A stretch of DNA of 64,000 nucleotides from positions 124,001 through 188,000 of the forward strand of contig NZ_VTUU01000005.1 of NCBI RefSeq assembly GCF_008370345.1, read 5' to 3'. The notes beneath the pieces were generated by a model. That model ran no database searches. It saw only the letters and a list, made by a program, of their open reading frames with translations, and was not told where the DNA came from. Position 1 is the first letter of the stretch, and each line of letters opens with the position of its first letter. Of this stretch, positions 50,197 through 60,192 are shown one piece after another. This DNA comes from Marinobacter salinexigens. GTDB taxonomy: Bacteria; Pseudomonadota; Gammaproteobacteria; Pseudomonadales; Oleiphilaceae. Both the position numbers and the translations under genes were made by a program.

Positions 50197-51351
50197 ATGA
50201 AATTCAAGATAGTCAGTACCGCCATGCCCTTGAGAGGCCTACAAGCGCTTGCAATGCTTTCGAGCCTCCTGGTGATGGGATGTTCGGCGGAGGCGCCCCC
50301 TCTGACACAGCAAACTGTCTACCCGGTAAAGCTCATGACGCTGGAGCAGGCGCAGTCAGGCACGCTCAATCAGTATCCGGGCAGAGTCTCGGCGTCTGAC
50401 CATTCAGAACTCTCTTTCAGAGTGGGAGGAGAGCTGACGGAGCTGGCCGTTAAAGCAGGCGACACTGTGGGAAAAGGGGAGGTCGTTGCCCGCCTGGACG
50501 ATCGGGACGCAAGAACCCGCCTGGAAAACGCCCGGTCAAATTTCAATCTGGCACAGGCCACCTTCGAGCGAATGCGAATATCGTTGGAGCGCCAGGCCAT
50601 CAGTCAGGCCCGTTTCGATGAGGCCGAGGCCGAGTACCTCTCTGCCAGAGCGCAACTGGCCAGCGCGGAGGACCAACTTTCCTATACCGTTCTCAAAGCG
50701 CCATTTGATGGCGTCATTTCACGGGTGCCGGTGGATGTCTTTCAGGTTGTATCAGCGCAGCAGGCCATTGCCGAACTGCAACGGCCCGGCTCTATCGACG
50801 TCTCGTTCCAGATGCCTGAACAACAGGTCCGCCGCCTTCAACCACAGAGATCCAGGAACGTTCGCGCCAATGGCAACACTATCGCGTGGGTACAGTTTCC
50901 CGAGCTTCCCGATAAACGCTACGCCGCGAGCTACAAAGAGCATGACAGCAATGCCTCTCAGGGGTCGCTCAGTTATGAGGTTACCGTAACGCTCCCTGAA
51001 CCCGAGGACATCACAGTGCTTTCGGGGATGAGCGCGACCGTTCTGCTTGATTACGGCACATTGGCTGGAGAGAGCGCCCCGTCGTGGCTGATACCAACCG
51101 CGGCGCTTGTAACACCTGACGCAGAACCCGGCACTAGCGTGGTTTGGCGATACGTGGCTGCTGCCGATGGTGAGAATGGCGATAACACGGGCAGCGTCGA
51201 GCCGGTGGATGTCGAGCCGGGTAAGAAAATGAACGATGGCGTGCTTGTTCGGGGAGAGCTCAGCCCGGGCGACAGAATCGTGGTTGCCGGCGCTCACCGG
51301 ATGAACAGGGATCGTTCGGTCCGTCCCTGGGAAAAAGAGGGCGGGCTCTGA
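50197..51351 (+). CDS. RND efflux periplasmic adaptor lipoprotein
   Basis: A 384-residue AcrA/MexA-type adaptor. A lipobox (LLVMGCSAE, Cys near residue 29) indicates a lipid anchor. The order is half-lipoyl (LAVKAGDTVGKGEVVARLDD), helical hairpin (ARFDEAEAEYLSARAQLASA), second half-lipoyl (LKAPFDGVISRVPVD) and barrel domain, ending RSVRPWEKE. It links the RND permease encoded one base downstream to an outer-membrane channel that is not encoded here. Confidence 0.92.
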   Translation: MKFKIVSTAMPLRGLQALAMLSSLLVMGCSAEAPPLTQQTVYPVKLMTLEQAQSGTLNQYPGRVSASDHSELSFRVGGELTELAVKAGDTVGKGEVVARLDDRDARTRLENARSNFNLAQATFERMRISLERQAISQARFDEAEAEYLSARAQLASAEDQLSYTVLKAPFDGVISRVPVDVFQVVSAQQAIAELQRPGSIDVSFQMPEQQVRRLQPQRSRNVRANGNTIAWVQFPELPDKRYAASYKEHDSNASQGSLSYEVTVTLPEPEDITVLSGMSATVLLDYGTLAGESAPSWLIPTAALVTPDAEPGTSVVWRYVAAADGENGDNTGSVEPVDVEPGKKMNDGVLVRGELSPGDRIVVAGAHRMNRDRSVRPWEKEGGL

Positions 51352-51352
51352 G

Positions 51353-54300
51353 ATGGTCGATTATTTTCTTGATCGGAAGTCCATCAGCTGGATGGTCACG
51401 CTGTTGCTTGGGGTTGGGGGCATGTTCGCGTTTCTGGGTCTTGGCCAGCTTGAATTCCCGGAGTTCACGTTACGTTCCGCCTTGGTGACCACCCAATATC
51501 CCGGAGCAACGCCTCTTGAAGTCGAGGAGGAGGTTACGCTGCCTCTGGAAAAAGCGATCCAGCAGATGCCGGGCATCGATGACATTACTTCGGTGAACTC
51601 GGACGGCTTGTCGCAGATTACTGTCCAACTCAAGAAGACGGTCAGAGAAGGGGAGTTAGACCAGTATTGGGATATCCTTCGGCGAAAGATTAATGATGCC
51701 CAGCCTGGTCTGCCACCAGGCGTGAACACGTCCATCGTGAACGATGACTTTGGCGATGTCTTCGGCCTGCTGCTCACGTTGCGTGGTGACGGCTACTCGC
51801 TGAAAGATCTTGGTGACCATGCGGATCTCATTCAGCGAGAACTGCGATTGTTGGAGGGCGTCGCAAAAGTCAGTATCGGTGGTCGTGTCGACGAGCAGAT
51901 GATCGTGTCACTGGACCGTGACCGTATGCGTGCTCTTGGCATCTCGCCAGAATACCTGGCAAGCCTTCTGAATGCGCAGAATACGGTGGGCAACGCTGGC
52001 CACCTGCGCAGTGAAGGGCTGTCGTTATCCGTTCAGCCAACCGGTCAGCTTGATTCCGTTCAGGCACTTGAGCAACTGGCAGTTGGAAGCGCTGATTCGG
52101 GTATTATCCGGCTCAGCGATCTGGCCGAAGTTCGCAGGGTGACCAATGACTCACCCGCCTTGCTTTACCACTCTGACGGATTGCCTGCTTTGACCATCGG
52201 CGTGTCATTTGCAGAGGGCACCAACGTTGTTGATGTAGGTGAGAGTCTCAATGAGGCTTTGAAACGCCTGGAAAAACAGCAACCCATCGGCATGACACTG
52301 AACACAGTGTATAACCAGCCTGAAGTAGTCGAGGAGGCAGTATCTGCTTTTCTCATGAACCTTGCTCAGGCGGTGGGCATTGTCATTATTGTGCTTTTGC
52401 TGTTCATGGGGCTGCGAAGTGGCCTGCTCATGGGGCTGATCCTGCTGATTACCATCATGGGTACATTCGTGCTTATGGCAATACACGGTATTCAGCTCCA
52501 GAAGATTTCATTGGGTGCGCTGATCATTGCGCTGGGGATGCTGGTCGATAATGCCATCGTCGTCACCGAGGGCATGATGATTAGCCTTTCCAAGGGCAAG
52601 TCCAAAAGGCAGGCAGCCAAAGAAGTGGTCTCGCAGAACCGGTACCCGCTGCTCGGCGCTACCGTGATTGCCATTACGGCCTTTGCTCCTATCGGCCTTT
52701 CACCAGACACCACCGGAGAATTCATTGGCTCCCTGTTCTGGGTTCTGTGCTACTCGCTTTTCCTGAGCTGGCTGACGGCACTCACTCTGACCCCGTTTTT
52801 CTTTGATATGTTCTATCCCGACAAGCTCGAGAGTGTCGGGCAGTCATCCGATAACGACCCCTATAAGGGAATTGTTTTCGTCGTCTTCCGCCGCCTGCTG
52901 ACCTACGCGATTCATTATCGCTTCGTGACATTAACACTTGCGATCGCGCTTCTGGCTGGGGTTCTATCGTTCTCGGGACAGGTTAAGAATGCTTTCTTCC
53001 CGAATGCCACAACGCCACTCTTCTTTGTTGACCTTTGGTTGCCCGAGGGCGCCGACATCTTGCAAACCGAAGAGACCGTAAAGCGGCTGGAATCGCGCGT
53101 GAATGACATGGACCAGGTCGTTCAGGTGACCAGTGTCACCGGTGGCGGAGCCCAGCGTTTTACGTTGACGTATTCACCGGAGCAGCGATACGCCAGTTTT
53201 GGCCAATTGATCGTAGAGACCCGGGATAAGGCGTCGAGAGAGGCCCGTATGGAGGAAGTCATTGAGCAACTGCGTACAGACTTCCCGAACGTGCATTACA
53301 AAGTGCAGGCTTTGCAGGTGGGGCCCTCAGCCAAAGCCAGTCTTGAAGCTCGTATCTTTGGAGAAGATCCCGAAGAACTCCGGAAAATCGGTGTGCGCGT
53401 GCAGGCAATTTTTGAAAATGAACCTCTGGCCGACAGCGTGCGCTTGTCCTGGGGTAATCGGGAAGCCGTGATCGTACCGGAGTTCCTCGAAGAACAGGCC
53501 CGGCGCCTTGGCGTATCTCGCGAATCACTGCACCAGGCGTTGTTGCTGAATAATCAGGGGCAGCAGGTTGGAGTGTACCGTGAGGGGAGCGACCTCATTC
53601 CGATCATTATGCGGTCAAGAGAGGAGCAGCGTTTTGACATCGAAAACCTTACCTCGATCAATGTCTGGAGTGAAGAGCAGGGCCGCTATGTCAGCGCGGG
53701 CAACGTCATCAATGCCATCAATACGGAACTGCGGGATCCGTTGATAAAACGCAGAAACAGGGAGCGGATGTTGGCGGTTTATGCCGAACCCATGCCTTTG
53801 TCGGGGGAGACGGCGGCGAGTGTGCTGGAGAGGATCCGCCCGCAGGTCGACGCGCTGGAGCTTCCCCACGGCTATTCGATTGAGTGGGGTGGAGAGTACG
53901 AGACCTCATCCGAAGCTCAGACTTCGCTTTTCTCCTCGCTGCCTCTTGGACTGCTGGGGATGTTCATTATTTCGATGCTGTTGTTCGGTAGCTTCCGACA
54001 GGCTCTGTCTATCTGGATGATTGTTCCTCTCATGATGATTGGAATCATTGGTGGACTGGTATTGCTCGGCGCGCCTTTTACATTCATGGCGCTGCTCGGG
54101 ACTCTGAGTCTGATCGGTATGGTACTGAAGAATGCCATTGTGCTGGTTGAGGAGATCAATATTCAGTTAGAACAGCAGGATGATGCATTCACTGCGGTGG
54201 TTGAGGCCGCGGTAAGCCGGGTACGACCTGTGCTTATGGCGGCCGTAACCACCATGTTGGGAATGATTCCTCTGTTCAGCGATGCCTTCTTCGCGAGCAT

Positions 54301-54403
54301 GGCGCTGGTTATCGTGTTCGGTTTGGGTGTTGCAACGGTATTGACGTTAGTGGTGCTGCCAGTGGTGTACTGCACGTTAATGAGAATTTCTTATCATCAA
54401 TAA
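51353..54403 (+). CDS. AcrB-family RND drug efflux permease
   Basis: A 1016-residue HAE-type permease. It begins VDYFLDRKSISWMVTLLL and carries YPGATPLEVEEEVTLPLE. Transmembrane segment 4 has IALGMLVDNAIVVTEGM (near residue 395-410) with the single relay Asp followed by Asn. The late GALIIAL and LLGTLSLIGMVLKNAIVLVEE segments are standard. The 4-kb pair with the adaptor lacks its own outer-membrane factor and probably uses a host TolC. Substrates cannot be inferred. A strong hairpin follows. Confidence 0.92.
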   Translation: MVDYFLDRKSISWMVTLLLGVGGMFAFLGLGQLEFPEFTLRSALVTTQYPGATPLEVEEEVTLPLEKAIQQMPGIDDITSVNSDGLSQITVQLKKTVREGELDQYWDILRRKINDAQPGLPPGVNTSIVNDDFGDVFGLLLTLRGDGYSLKDLGDHADLIQRELRLLEGVAKVSIGGRVDEQMIVSLDRDRMRALGISPEYLASLLNAQNTVGNAGHLRSEGLSLSVQPTGQLDSVQALEQLAVGSADSGIIRLSDLAEVRRVTNDSPALLYHSDGLPALTIGVSFAEGTNVVDVGESLNEALKRLEKQQPIGMTLNTVYNQPEVVEEAVSAFLMNLAQAVGIVIIVLLLFMGLRSGLLMGLILLITIMGTFVLMAIHGIQLQKISLGALIIALGMLVDNAIVVTEGMMISLSKGKSKRQAAKEVVSQNRYPLLGATVIAITAFAPIGLSPDTTGEFIGSLFWVLCYSLFLSWLTALTLTPFFFDMFYPDKLESVGQSSDNDPYKGIVFVVFRRLLTYAIHYRFVTLTLAIALLAGVLSFSGQVKNAFFPNATTPLFFVDLWLPEGADILQTEETVKRLESRVNDMDQVVQVTSVTGGGAQRFTLTYSPEQRYASFGQLIVETRDKASREARMEEVIEQLRTDFPNVHYKVQALQVGPSAKASLEARIFGEDPEELRKIGVRVQAIFENEPLADSVRLSWGNREAVIVPEFLEEQARRLGVSRESLHQALLLNNQGQQVGVYREGSDLIPIIMRSREEQRFDIENLTSINVWSEEQGRYVSAGNVINAINTELRDPLIKRRNRERMLAVYAEPMPLSGETAASVLERIRPQVDALELPHGYSIEWGGEYETSSEAQTSLFSSLPLGLLGMFIISMLLFGSFRQALSIWMIVPLMMIGIIGGLVLLGAPFTFMALLGTLSLIGMVLKNAIVLVEEINIQLEQQDDAFTAVVEAAVSRVRPVLMAAVTTMLGMIPLFSDAFFASMALVIVFGLGVATVLTLVVLPVVYCTLMRISYHQ

Positions 54404-54418
54404 CGCACCCGCTGTTTT

Positions 54419-55174
54419 TCAGGCGTCTTTTTTTCCTCCGGACAAGCGATCCGGAGGAAAAAAGCCTCCGGCAATCATTGCATTCATCAGTTCGCCTACT
54501 TTTGCACGCAGGTCATCCCTCAACAACCTCATTGCCGGCGTTATTGACTGTCGGGTAGGACAAATCAGCCACAGCTCGGATACCGGCGGCGCATAGTCCG
54601 GCATGATTGTGGTGACACGGCCTGCAAGCAGATCATCCGACATATCAAGACACGATTTTATCGCAAGACCGCGACCAGCGACGCACCACCGGCGAACCAG
54701 ATCGCCATCGTTTGAGGCGCGATCGCCCGTCATTTTGACTCGATATTCCTCGTCTCCGCGTTTGAACGTCCAGAGGTCAAATGGGATGTCCTGCAACTGA
54801 TAGAACAGCCCGTTGTGGTTCTCAAGGTCATCAGGATGAATGGGGCGACCATGATGCGACAGGTAATCAGGAGATGCGCAAAGCAGGCGCGGCACATCGC
54901 AAATTTTGAAGCCATACAGGTTGGTGTCACTGGGCGCGCCGTAGCGAAGCGCCATGTCGACCGAATCCCGGTAAAAGTCCACGTTGGTGTCAGTAATCTG
55001 AACTCTGAGGTTCAAACCTGGATGCGTTGCCATCAATTCGTCGATCCAGGGCACAACGCGGTTACGACCAAGATCGGATGAAACCGAAAGCCGGATTTCG
55101 CCTGTTACAGAGTCAAATTCAGATCGAAGGTTCTGTTGCGCCTGGCTCAACAAGTCAATCGCTTGCTTGCAGTA
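54419..55174 (-). pseudogene. LysR-family regulator lacking its DNA-binding domain
   Basis: The frame encodes only the linker and effector-binding half of a LysR protein. YCKQAIDLLSQAQQNLRSEF is the usual linker helix after the HTH, followed by GEIRLSVSS, LRVQITDTNVDFY and a normal C-terminus. The roughly 75 residues of the winged HTH are absent. Upstream of the Tyr codon at 55172 the DNA changes at once to the 3' part of a tRNA gene. The first usable start is a TTG at 55153 without a ribosome site. It cannot bind DNA as a LysR protein. Confidence 0.85.
54428..54463. terminator. Bidirectional terminator between efflux and LysR genes
   Basis: TTTTTTTCCTCCGG pairs with CCGGAGGAAAAAA around a 9-base loop, with T-runs on both strands. 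It overlaps the last codons of the leftward LysR remnant. Confidence 0.85.
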
Positions 55175-55175
55175 A

Positions 55176-55216
55176 GGCGAGAGGATTCGAACCTCTGACC
55201 TCTGCCTCCGGAGGGC
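55176..55216 (-). other. 3' fragment of tRNA-Arg(CCG), probable attachment-site scar
   Basis: Read on the minus strand, the sequence contains an anticodon loop with CTCCGGA (anticodon CCG), GGCAGAGGTC and the T-arm AGGTTCGAATCCTCT. It matches the 3' half of bacterial tRNA-Arg(CCG). No D-arm or acceptor 5' side lies upstream. Integrases of genomic islands use exactly this 3' half as the att core, so this is most likely an att site left by an island. Confidence 0.75.
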
Positions 55217-55921
55217 GCCGATTGGGGTCGGTTTGGAGTGAGGTCGGTGGGTCTAAATCGTTGTTCGTCAGTAACTTGCAGGCTGGGCGGAAGTTCAAAA
55301 AAGTTCTGTTAACACCGCTAGTTACACGTTTTATCCCAAGTTTTGGCACGCATTTGTCAGGTTTGAGATGGCTCTACCTGGACAGAATGACCACTGCCCC
55401 AGCTGCTTAATTTCTAGCTTTACAGTTTACTATGCGAACTTCAAGCTCAAAAAAAGTGTCTGGTTTTGATTGTCCAGAATCGGACAGCAGTCCAGCGGGA
55501 AGTCCGAGAGCCCGCCTGTAGAAAGCTATATGTTGCGCGAGAGTATCACCCATCGGCACTCGTTAACAGTCAAGGCTTGGCCGCACCAGAGTTTATCGCG
55601 AATAACGGGGGATGATTCGGCTAATCACAGAGCTGACACTCGGGGAGATTGGAATAAAGTGTAGTAATTCAGACTACCGACAGCTAAAGAGCCGGTATCT
55701 GTCGGTCGATTGACTACGCTGGACTTTTCCAAGTAATCGGGTGTTCTTATCTCAGTCCGGCGGCACGTTAATCCGGAGGAGCTGACCGCGTCGATGGGAG
55801 GAACTCGAAAAACGGAGGAAAGCCACTTAGTCTGCACATCTGGATTGAGTGGCCGTTGTAACAGGTCTGACCCGACATTAGGCCTGCTCATTACTTTTAG
55901 TTTCAACCGGAGAGACTGGAT
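55217..55921. other. Non-coding region, possible island remnant
   Basis: About 700 bases without a convincing gene on either strand. Several short open frames lack ribosome sites and resemble nothing. Palindromes TCTGG/CCAGA and TGTCC/GGACA occur near 55459-55490. No integrase or transposase fragment could be recognised. Confidence 0.4.
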
Positions 55922-56920
55922 TTGAGTCGTCGCTGCGAATGTGCTTTCCTGCTGTCTTTCGCTATGAGTGTTTTCCCAACCAGCCTGAAGGCAGAGGTTG
56001 TTAACCTGTCCTGGGATAACGACCTGCTTACCGGAACCGATCGTGGCTATACAAACGGGGTACGCTTGTCGTATCTGACGGACACTGCTGACGAGAACTA
56101 TGGAAAGCCGGCAAGATTTGCCCGGGTTCTGCGTGATGAGCTGCACTTTCTGCCAGGTATTGGGACTGCCGATTCAAAGCAGGCGGTAAGCCTGAGTTTG
56201 CGGCAATTGATGGTTACGCCTGAAGATATTACGGTTGAAGGTCCGCAGTTCGACGACATTCCCTATGCCGGCCACCTGTCGCTCAGCGGCACACTATGGA
56301 GCTGGAACGCCGATACGATTACCGGCTTTGGTGCTCACATTGGTGTTATTGGGCCCGAAAGCGGTGCCGAGTCGGTTCAGAAATGGGTGCACAAAGCCAC
56401 GGGAAGCGACAAGCCGCAAGGGTGGGGGAATCAGCTTGGAACCGATGTGGTGGGTGGCATACAGGCTGCGCATGGCCGAAAACTGTTGCAAGCCGGGCAG
56501 GGCGGCAACATTGAACAGCGTGTGTCGGTGATCGGATCCGGACTACTGTCGAGTTTTCGAACCTCCGCTAAAACCGGGTTGGTCTGGCAGCTTGGCAGAC
56601 ACCTTCCAACAAATTTTGTGCCGGACTACGCTGGTACCTCCTCAACCATCGCTTTGCCGGGCTCGTTCAAGGATTCAGGCAGTAGCTGGTCCGTGTATGT
56701 GGGACTGGGCGTGGAATATGTAGGTTATTCTTACATCGATGACAATGCCGGGGCTTACCGTTTCGACGAAGGGCCGCTGATCGGCCAGCTCGGTCTGGGC
56801 GCTACCTGGCAGTGGGATCACTTTCTGGCCGCGGTCACATTGCGTGCCTCGACCAGCGAAGACGAGCGCCATAAAGACAACTTCAGCTTTGGAACACTGT
56901 CAGTTTCTTGGGCAATATAG
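55922..56920 (+). CDS. LpxR-like lipid A 3'-O-deacylase family outer-membrane protein
   Basis: A 332-residue protein from a TTG after GGAGAG. No in-frame ATG gives a complete signal peptide (MSRRCECAFLLSFAMSVFPT). The mature start has LSWDNDLLTGTDRGYTNGVR, where Asn and Asp fit LpxR N9/D10. Further on, GAHIGVIGPESGAE is followed by QKWVH, whose Gln and His are spaced as Q118 and the catalytic H122 of Salmonella LpxR. PQGWGNQLGTD follows. The 12-strand barrel pattern continues to VSWAI. It would remove 3'-acyl chains from lipid A in the outer membrane. Activity is not proved. Confidence 0.85.
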   Translation: MSRRCECAFLLSFAMSVFPTSLKAEVVNLSWDNDLLTGTDRGYTNGVRLSYLTDTADENYGKPARFARVLRDELHFLPGIGTADSKQAVSLSLRQLMVTPEDITVEGPQFDDIPYAGHLSLSGTLWSWNADTITGFGAHIGVIGPESGAESVQKWVHKATGSDKPQGWGNQLGTDVVGGIQAAHGRKLLQAGQGGNIEQRVSVIGSGLLSSFRTSAKTGLVWQLGRHLPTNFVPDYAGTSSTIALPGSFKDSGSSWSVYVGLGVEYVGYSYIDDNAGAYRFDEGPLIGQLGLGATWQWDHFLAAVTLRASTSEDERHKDNFSFGTLSVSWAI

Positions 56921-56969
56921 AAAGGTCGGTTTTGACCGTTGCTTACGGGATGTGGTGGCGCTTGTTCCC

Positions 56970-57134
56970 GCTGTTTAAACAAAAGCGAACATTCGGGTAA
57001 GGGCTTTCCTGCAGCGCCTCCAAGCCCATCACAGCCATTTCATCCGATGCTTGGCGGAGCACATTACAGACGATGAATGATTACGTGACAGAGATGTCCA
57101 TGCTCCGATAAGCCATTTTTTTATGACTCATGTG
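56970..57134. repeat. Dispersed 165-bp repeat, copy B
   Basis: Second copy of the repeat at 49256-49422, in the same orientation, located 49 bases after the LpxR-like gene and ending before the convergent LysR stop. Confidence 0.8.
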
Positions 57135-57176
57135 AAGCGTGATCTTCGTGTAAAGCGGATGGCTTTCATCAGCAGT

Positions 57177-58073
57177 TCAGTTCAGATTCGCGAATTCCAG
57201 AATCATGGCGTGAAACTTCCCTGCCGCCGGTGAAAGCGGCCGTCCGCGTCGATGCAGAATACCGTAACGTGTCCGCAAAGTTTCGATGCCGCTTACGGCA
57301 ATAGTTGCCACCTGTCCGCTGGCAAGCAGACCAGCTACCACGGGCCTCGGTGCGATACTGACCGCCTTGCTGCCAGCAACAATGGACGCAAGCATGGCGA
57401 TGTTGTCACACTCGATTCGACGTTTCAGTCCACCTTTTTGGGCGCTTAGCGCCTGGATATTGCGCTCTACATCGTCAGGGAGGCGAGTCATGGCCAGGGG
57501 AAAATCGAGCAAATCCCCCCATGCCAGCGTTCTTTTCCGGGTCAGAGGATGATCAGGCCGACAAAACACAACCACCTCTGGTTGTGGCAGTTGGACGAGG
57601 TCCAAATCCGGATCACCAGACAGTTCGCCGGCGTCGGCCACGAAAAGCTCCAGCTCATGGTCCAGGAGCGCAAGTCGTAGATCCTGCCAGTTGTCTGTTC
57701 GAATGTTCAGGCGAATTCCCGGGTACTGATCCGCAAAGCGGGCACACACTCGATCCATCAATGCCAGCGCCGGGTAAGGGCCGGTACCAATACTCAATTC
57801 ACCTGTCTCAAGCTCGTCGATGGCCTCGACTTCCTGCCTTAGAGACTCTGCGGCGGCCAGCAGACCCCGGACATGGGGTAGAGCGGCCCGCCCGTGGGCG
57901 GTCAAAACCACCCCGAAGCGTCCCCGATCAAAAAGCCTTGCCCCTAATTGGCGCTCGAGCTCCTGGATGCTGCGGCTCAGTGCCGGTTGAGACAGGTGCA
58001 CGACCTCGCAGGCGCGAGCAAAGCTGCCGCACTCAACCAACGCCATGAAATGCCGGATGTGCCGTGTGTCCAT
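57177..58073 (-). CDS. LysR-family regulator divergent from alkylsulfatase
   Basis: A 298-residue protein from the ATG at 58073 (MDTRHIRHFMALVECGSFAR). The frame is open to 58148 but the extra residues are not LysR-like. The HTH is intact (VVHLSQPALSRSIQELERQL, then LGARLFDRGRF), with an effector domain (GELSIGTGPYPALALMDRV). It is transcribed away from the alkylsulfatase gene with about 140 bases between starts, the usual layout for a LysR regulator of its neighbour. It probably senses an alkyl sulfate or its product. Confidence 0.9.
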   Translation of the reverse strand: MDTRHIRHFMALVECGSFARACEVVHLSQPALSRSIQELERQLGARLFDRGRFGVVLTAHGRAALPHVRGLLAAAESLRQEVEAIDELETGELSIGTGPYPALALMDRVCARFADQYPGIRLNIRTDNWQDLRLALLDHELELFVADAGELSGDPDLDLVQLPQPEVVVFCRPDHPLTRKRTLAWGDLLDFPLAMTRLPDDVERNIQALSAQKGGLKRRIECDNIAMLASIVAGSKAVSIAPRPVVAGLLASGQVATIAVSGIETLRTRYGILHRRGRPLSPAAGKFHAMILEFANLN

Positions 58074-58216
58074 GCCAATACTTATATGCGGTTTGCGCAT
58101 GGAAAAGCAAGAAACATTGCATTGGATAAGCTGAAAGTCCCGCTTCATACTTCAGTTACCTGGCGCACGATTCAACGCCAATAAAACCCGCGTGCCGCCA
58201 AAAGAGGAGATTCCCG

Positions 58217-60190
58217 ATGCTACCCCGATTCAAGAAGGCCATGCTGGCAGTGTTAGGTGCCAGTTTACTGTTCGCAACGATCGCTCAGGCCGAGACTTCC
58301 AAGCCGGCAACCGCGGTGACAGCACAGGTTAACCGGGCAGTACTGACCGAGCTTCCGTTTGCTGACACGGGATCATTTGAAGATGCGCGCCGTGGTTTTG
58401 TGGGTGCGCTGCCGAATGGCCGGGTAATGGGCGAAGAGGGTCATGTGGCCTGGGACATGGAGCCCTACGCTTTCCTCGATGCCGATTTTGTTCCGGATTC
58501 CGTCAACCCAAGCCTGTGGCGCATGGCGCAACTGAATGCGATCCATGGGCTGTTCGAAGTGGTTGAAGGCATGTACCAGGTTCGAAACATGGACCTGTCC
58601 AATATGACCATCATTGAGGGCGATAGCGGCCTTATTGTCATCGATCCCCTGCTGACGCCTGCCACGGCCCGCGCCGCTCTGGAGCTCTATTACCAGCACC
58701 GGAGCAGAAAGCCTGTTGTGGCCGTGCTTTATACACACAACCATGCGGATCATTTCGGGGGTGTGAAAGGCGTGGTGAATGAGGAGGATGTCCGGGCCGG
58801 GAAGGTTCGGGTCTACGCGCCGGAAGGATTCATGGAGCACGCCATCGCTGAAAACGTCATTGCCGGCAATGCCATGACTCGCCGCGCCACCTACCAGTTC
58901 GGCGCCGGCCTGGCTCCGGGCGTGAGAGGCCATGTCGACACCGGTCTTGGTAAGGCCCTGGGTAGCGGTGGGCTCAGCCTGATTGCACCCACGGACACGG
59001 TGCCGGACAACGCGACTCTGACCATTGATGGTATCGAGATCGAATTCCAGATGGCCCATGGCACCGAGGCGGAATCGGAGATGATGATGTATTTTCCGCA
59101 GTTCCGGGTGCTCAACACCGCCGAGATTACCAGTCAGCAACTGCATAACATCTACACCATCCGCGGAGCCGCCATCCGGGACGCCAGCGCCTGGTCCCGG
59201 TTCATTGACAAGGTGCTGGTACGCTTTGGTGATCGTGCGGATATTCTGGTGGCCCAGCATCACTGGCCGATCTGGAACCCTGAGGACATCCGGCATTTTC
59301 TGGAAGTTCAAAGGGATCTGTACAAGCACATTCACGATCAGACGGTTCGTATGATGAACCGTGGCATGTTGCCCGGCGATATTGCCGAAAACCTGCAGTT
59401 GCCAGAAGGCCTGAACCAGGAATGGTCGGCGCGCGGCTATTACGGCACCGTCAGCCACAATGCCCGCGGCGTATATCAGCGCTATATGGGCTGGTACGAC
59501 GCCAATCCCGCCAATCTCAACCCGCTGCCGCCGCGTGAAGAATCCAGGCGCACCATCGACTACATGGGCGGTGAGGCAGAAGTGCTCCGCAAGGCCCGCA
59601 AAGACTTCGCCAACGGCGACTACCGCTGGGTTGCATCGGTCATGCGAGATCTGGTGTATGCCAACCCCGAGAACCGCGAAGCGCGAGAGCTGGGGGCGGA
59701 CGCTCTGGAGCAGCTTGGCTACCAGGCTGAGGCGGGAACCTGGCGTAGCGCCTACCTGGTTGGCGCGCACGAGCTTCGCCACGGAGTGATTACGCCAAAA
59801 CATGTGGGTCTGCAGCCGGATCTGATGCAGGCACTGGAAACCAGCATGTTTTTCGATGCCATGGCGGTCAAGGTCGACCCGGAAAAAGCGGCTGGAAAGC
59901 ACCTGGTGATCAACTGGTCGATCACTGACCAGGGTGAGGATTTCCGGCTCAACCTGCAGAATGCCACGCTGACTCACCGGTCAGGGGAGCTGGACGAAGG
60001 AGCGCACGCCAGTGTGAGCATGCCCCGGGCGGTACTCGACAATATCCTTTTGCAGAGAACCAGTTTCCCGGAGGCAGTGCAGGCAGGCGAGATCCAGGTT
60101 GAAGGCTCGGTAGACGCTTTCTTTAGCCTGCTGCAAATGCTTGAACAGCCGCAGGCAAACTTCGCCATCATTGAACCGGTGGAGAAGTAA
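58217..60190 (+). CDS. Alkylsulfatase (SdsA1/YjcS-type metallo-beta-lactamase fold)
   Basis: A 657-residue exported enzyme that hydrolyses primary alkyl sulfates such as SDS to the alkanol and sulfate. A signal peptide runs to about residue 23 (LFATIAQAE). The zinc motif is YTHNHADHFGGVKGV (about residue 173). ESEMMMYFPQ and LNTAEITSQQ supply further Glu ligands, and VAQHHWPIW follows near 345. The C-terminal part has the dimerisation and SCP2-like domains typical of SdsA1. AGGAGA precedes the start. The next gene follows after two bases. Confidence 0.93.
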   Translation: MLPRFKKAMLAVLGASLLFATIAQAETSKPATAVTAQVNRAVLTELPFADTGSFEDARRGFVGALPNGRVMGEEGHVAWDMEPYAFLDADFVPDSVNPSLWRMAQLNAIHGLFEVVEGMYQVRNMDLSNMTIIEGDSGLIVIDPLLTPATARAALELYYQHRSRKPVVAVLYTHNHADHFGGVKGVVNEEDVRAGKVRVYAPEGFMEHAIAENVIAGNAMTRRATYQFGAGLAPGVRGHVDTGLGKALGSGGLSLIAPTDTVPDNATLTIDGIEIEFQMAHGTEAESEMMMYFPQFRVLNTAEITSQQLHNIYTIRGAAIRDASAWSRFIDKVLVRFGDRADILVAQHHWPIWNPEDIRHFLEVQRDLYKHIHDQTVRMMNRGMLPGDIAENLQLPEGLNQEWSARGYYGTVSHNARGVYQRYMGWYDANPANLNPLPPREESRRTIDYMGGEAEVLRKARKDFANGDYRWVASVMRDLVYANPENREARELGADALEQLGYQAEAGTWRSAYLVGAHELRHGVITPKHVGLQPDLMQALETSMFFDAMAVKVDPEKAAGKHLVINWSITDQGEDFRLNLQNATLTHRSGELDEGAHASVSMPRAVLDNILLQRTSFPEAVQAGEIQVEGSVDAFFSLLQMLEQPQANFAIIEPVEK

Positions 60191-60192
60191 CA

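Noticed and set aside
55170..55260. A complete tRNA gene
   Set aside because: Anticodon and T-arm are readable, but no D-arm or 5' acceptor strand exists upstream on the minus strand, so only a 3' fragment is supported.
55625..56146. A 173-codon leftward frame before the LpxR-like gene
   Set aside because: It overlaps the LpxR signal peptide region and has no recognisable sequence. It looks like the spurious frames often seen next to tRNA or repeat DNA.
58373..59977. A 534-codon open frame on the minus strand
   Set aside because: It is entirely antisense to the alkylsulfatase gene, whose zinc motif and full-length homology leave no doubt. The product is rich in His, Gln and Val with no family features.
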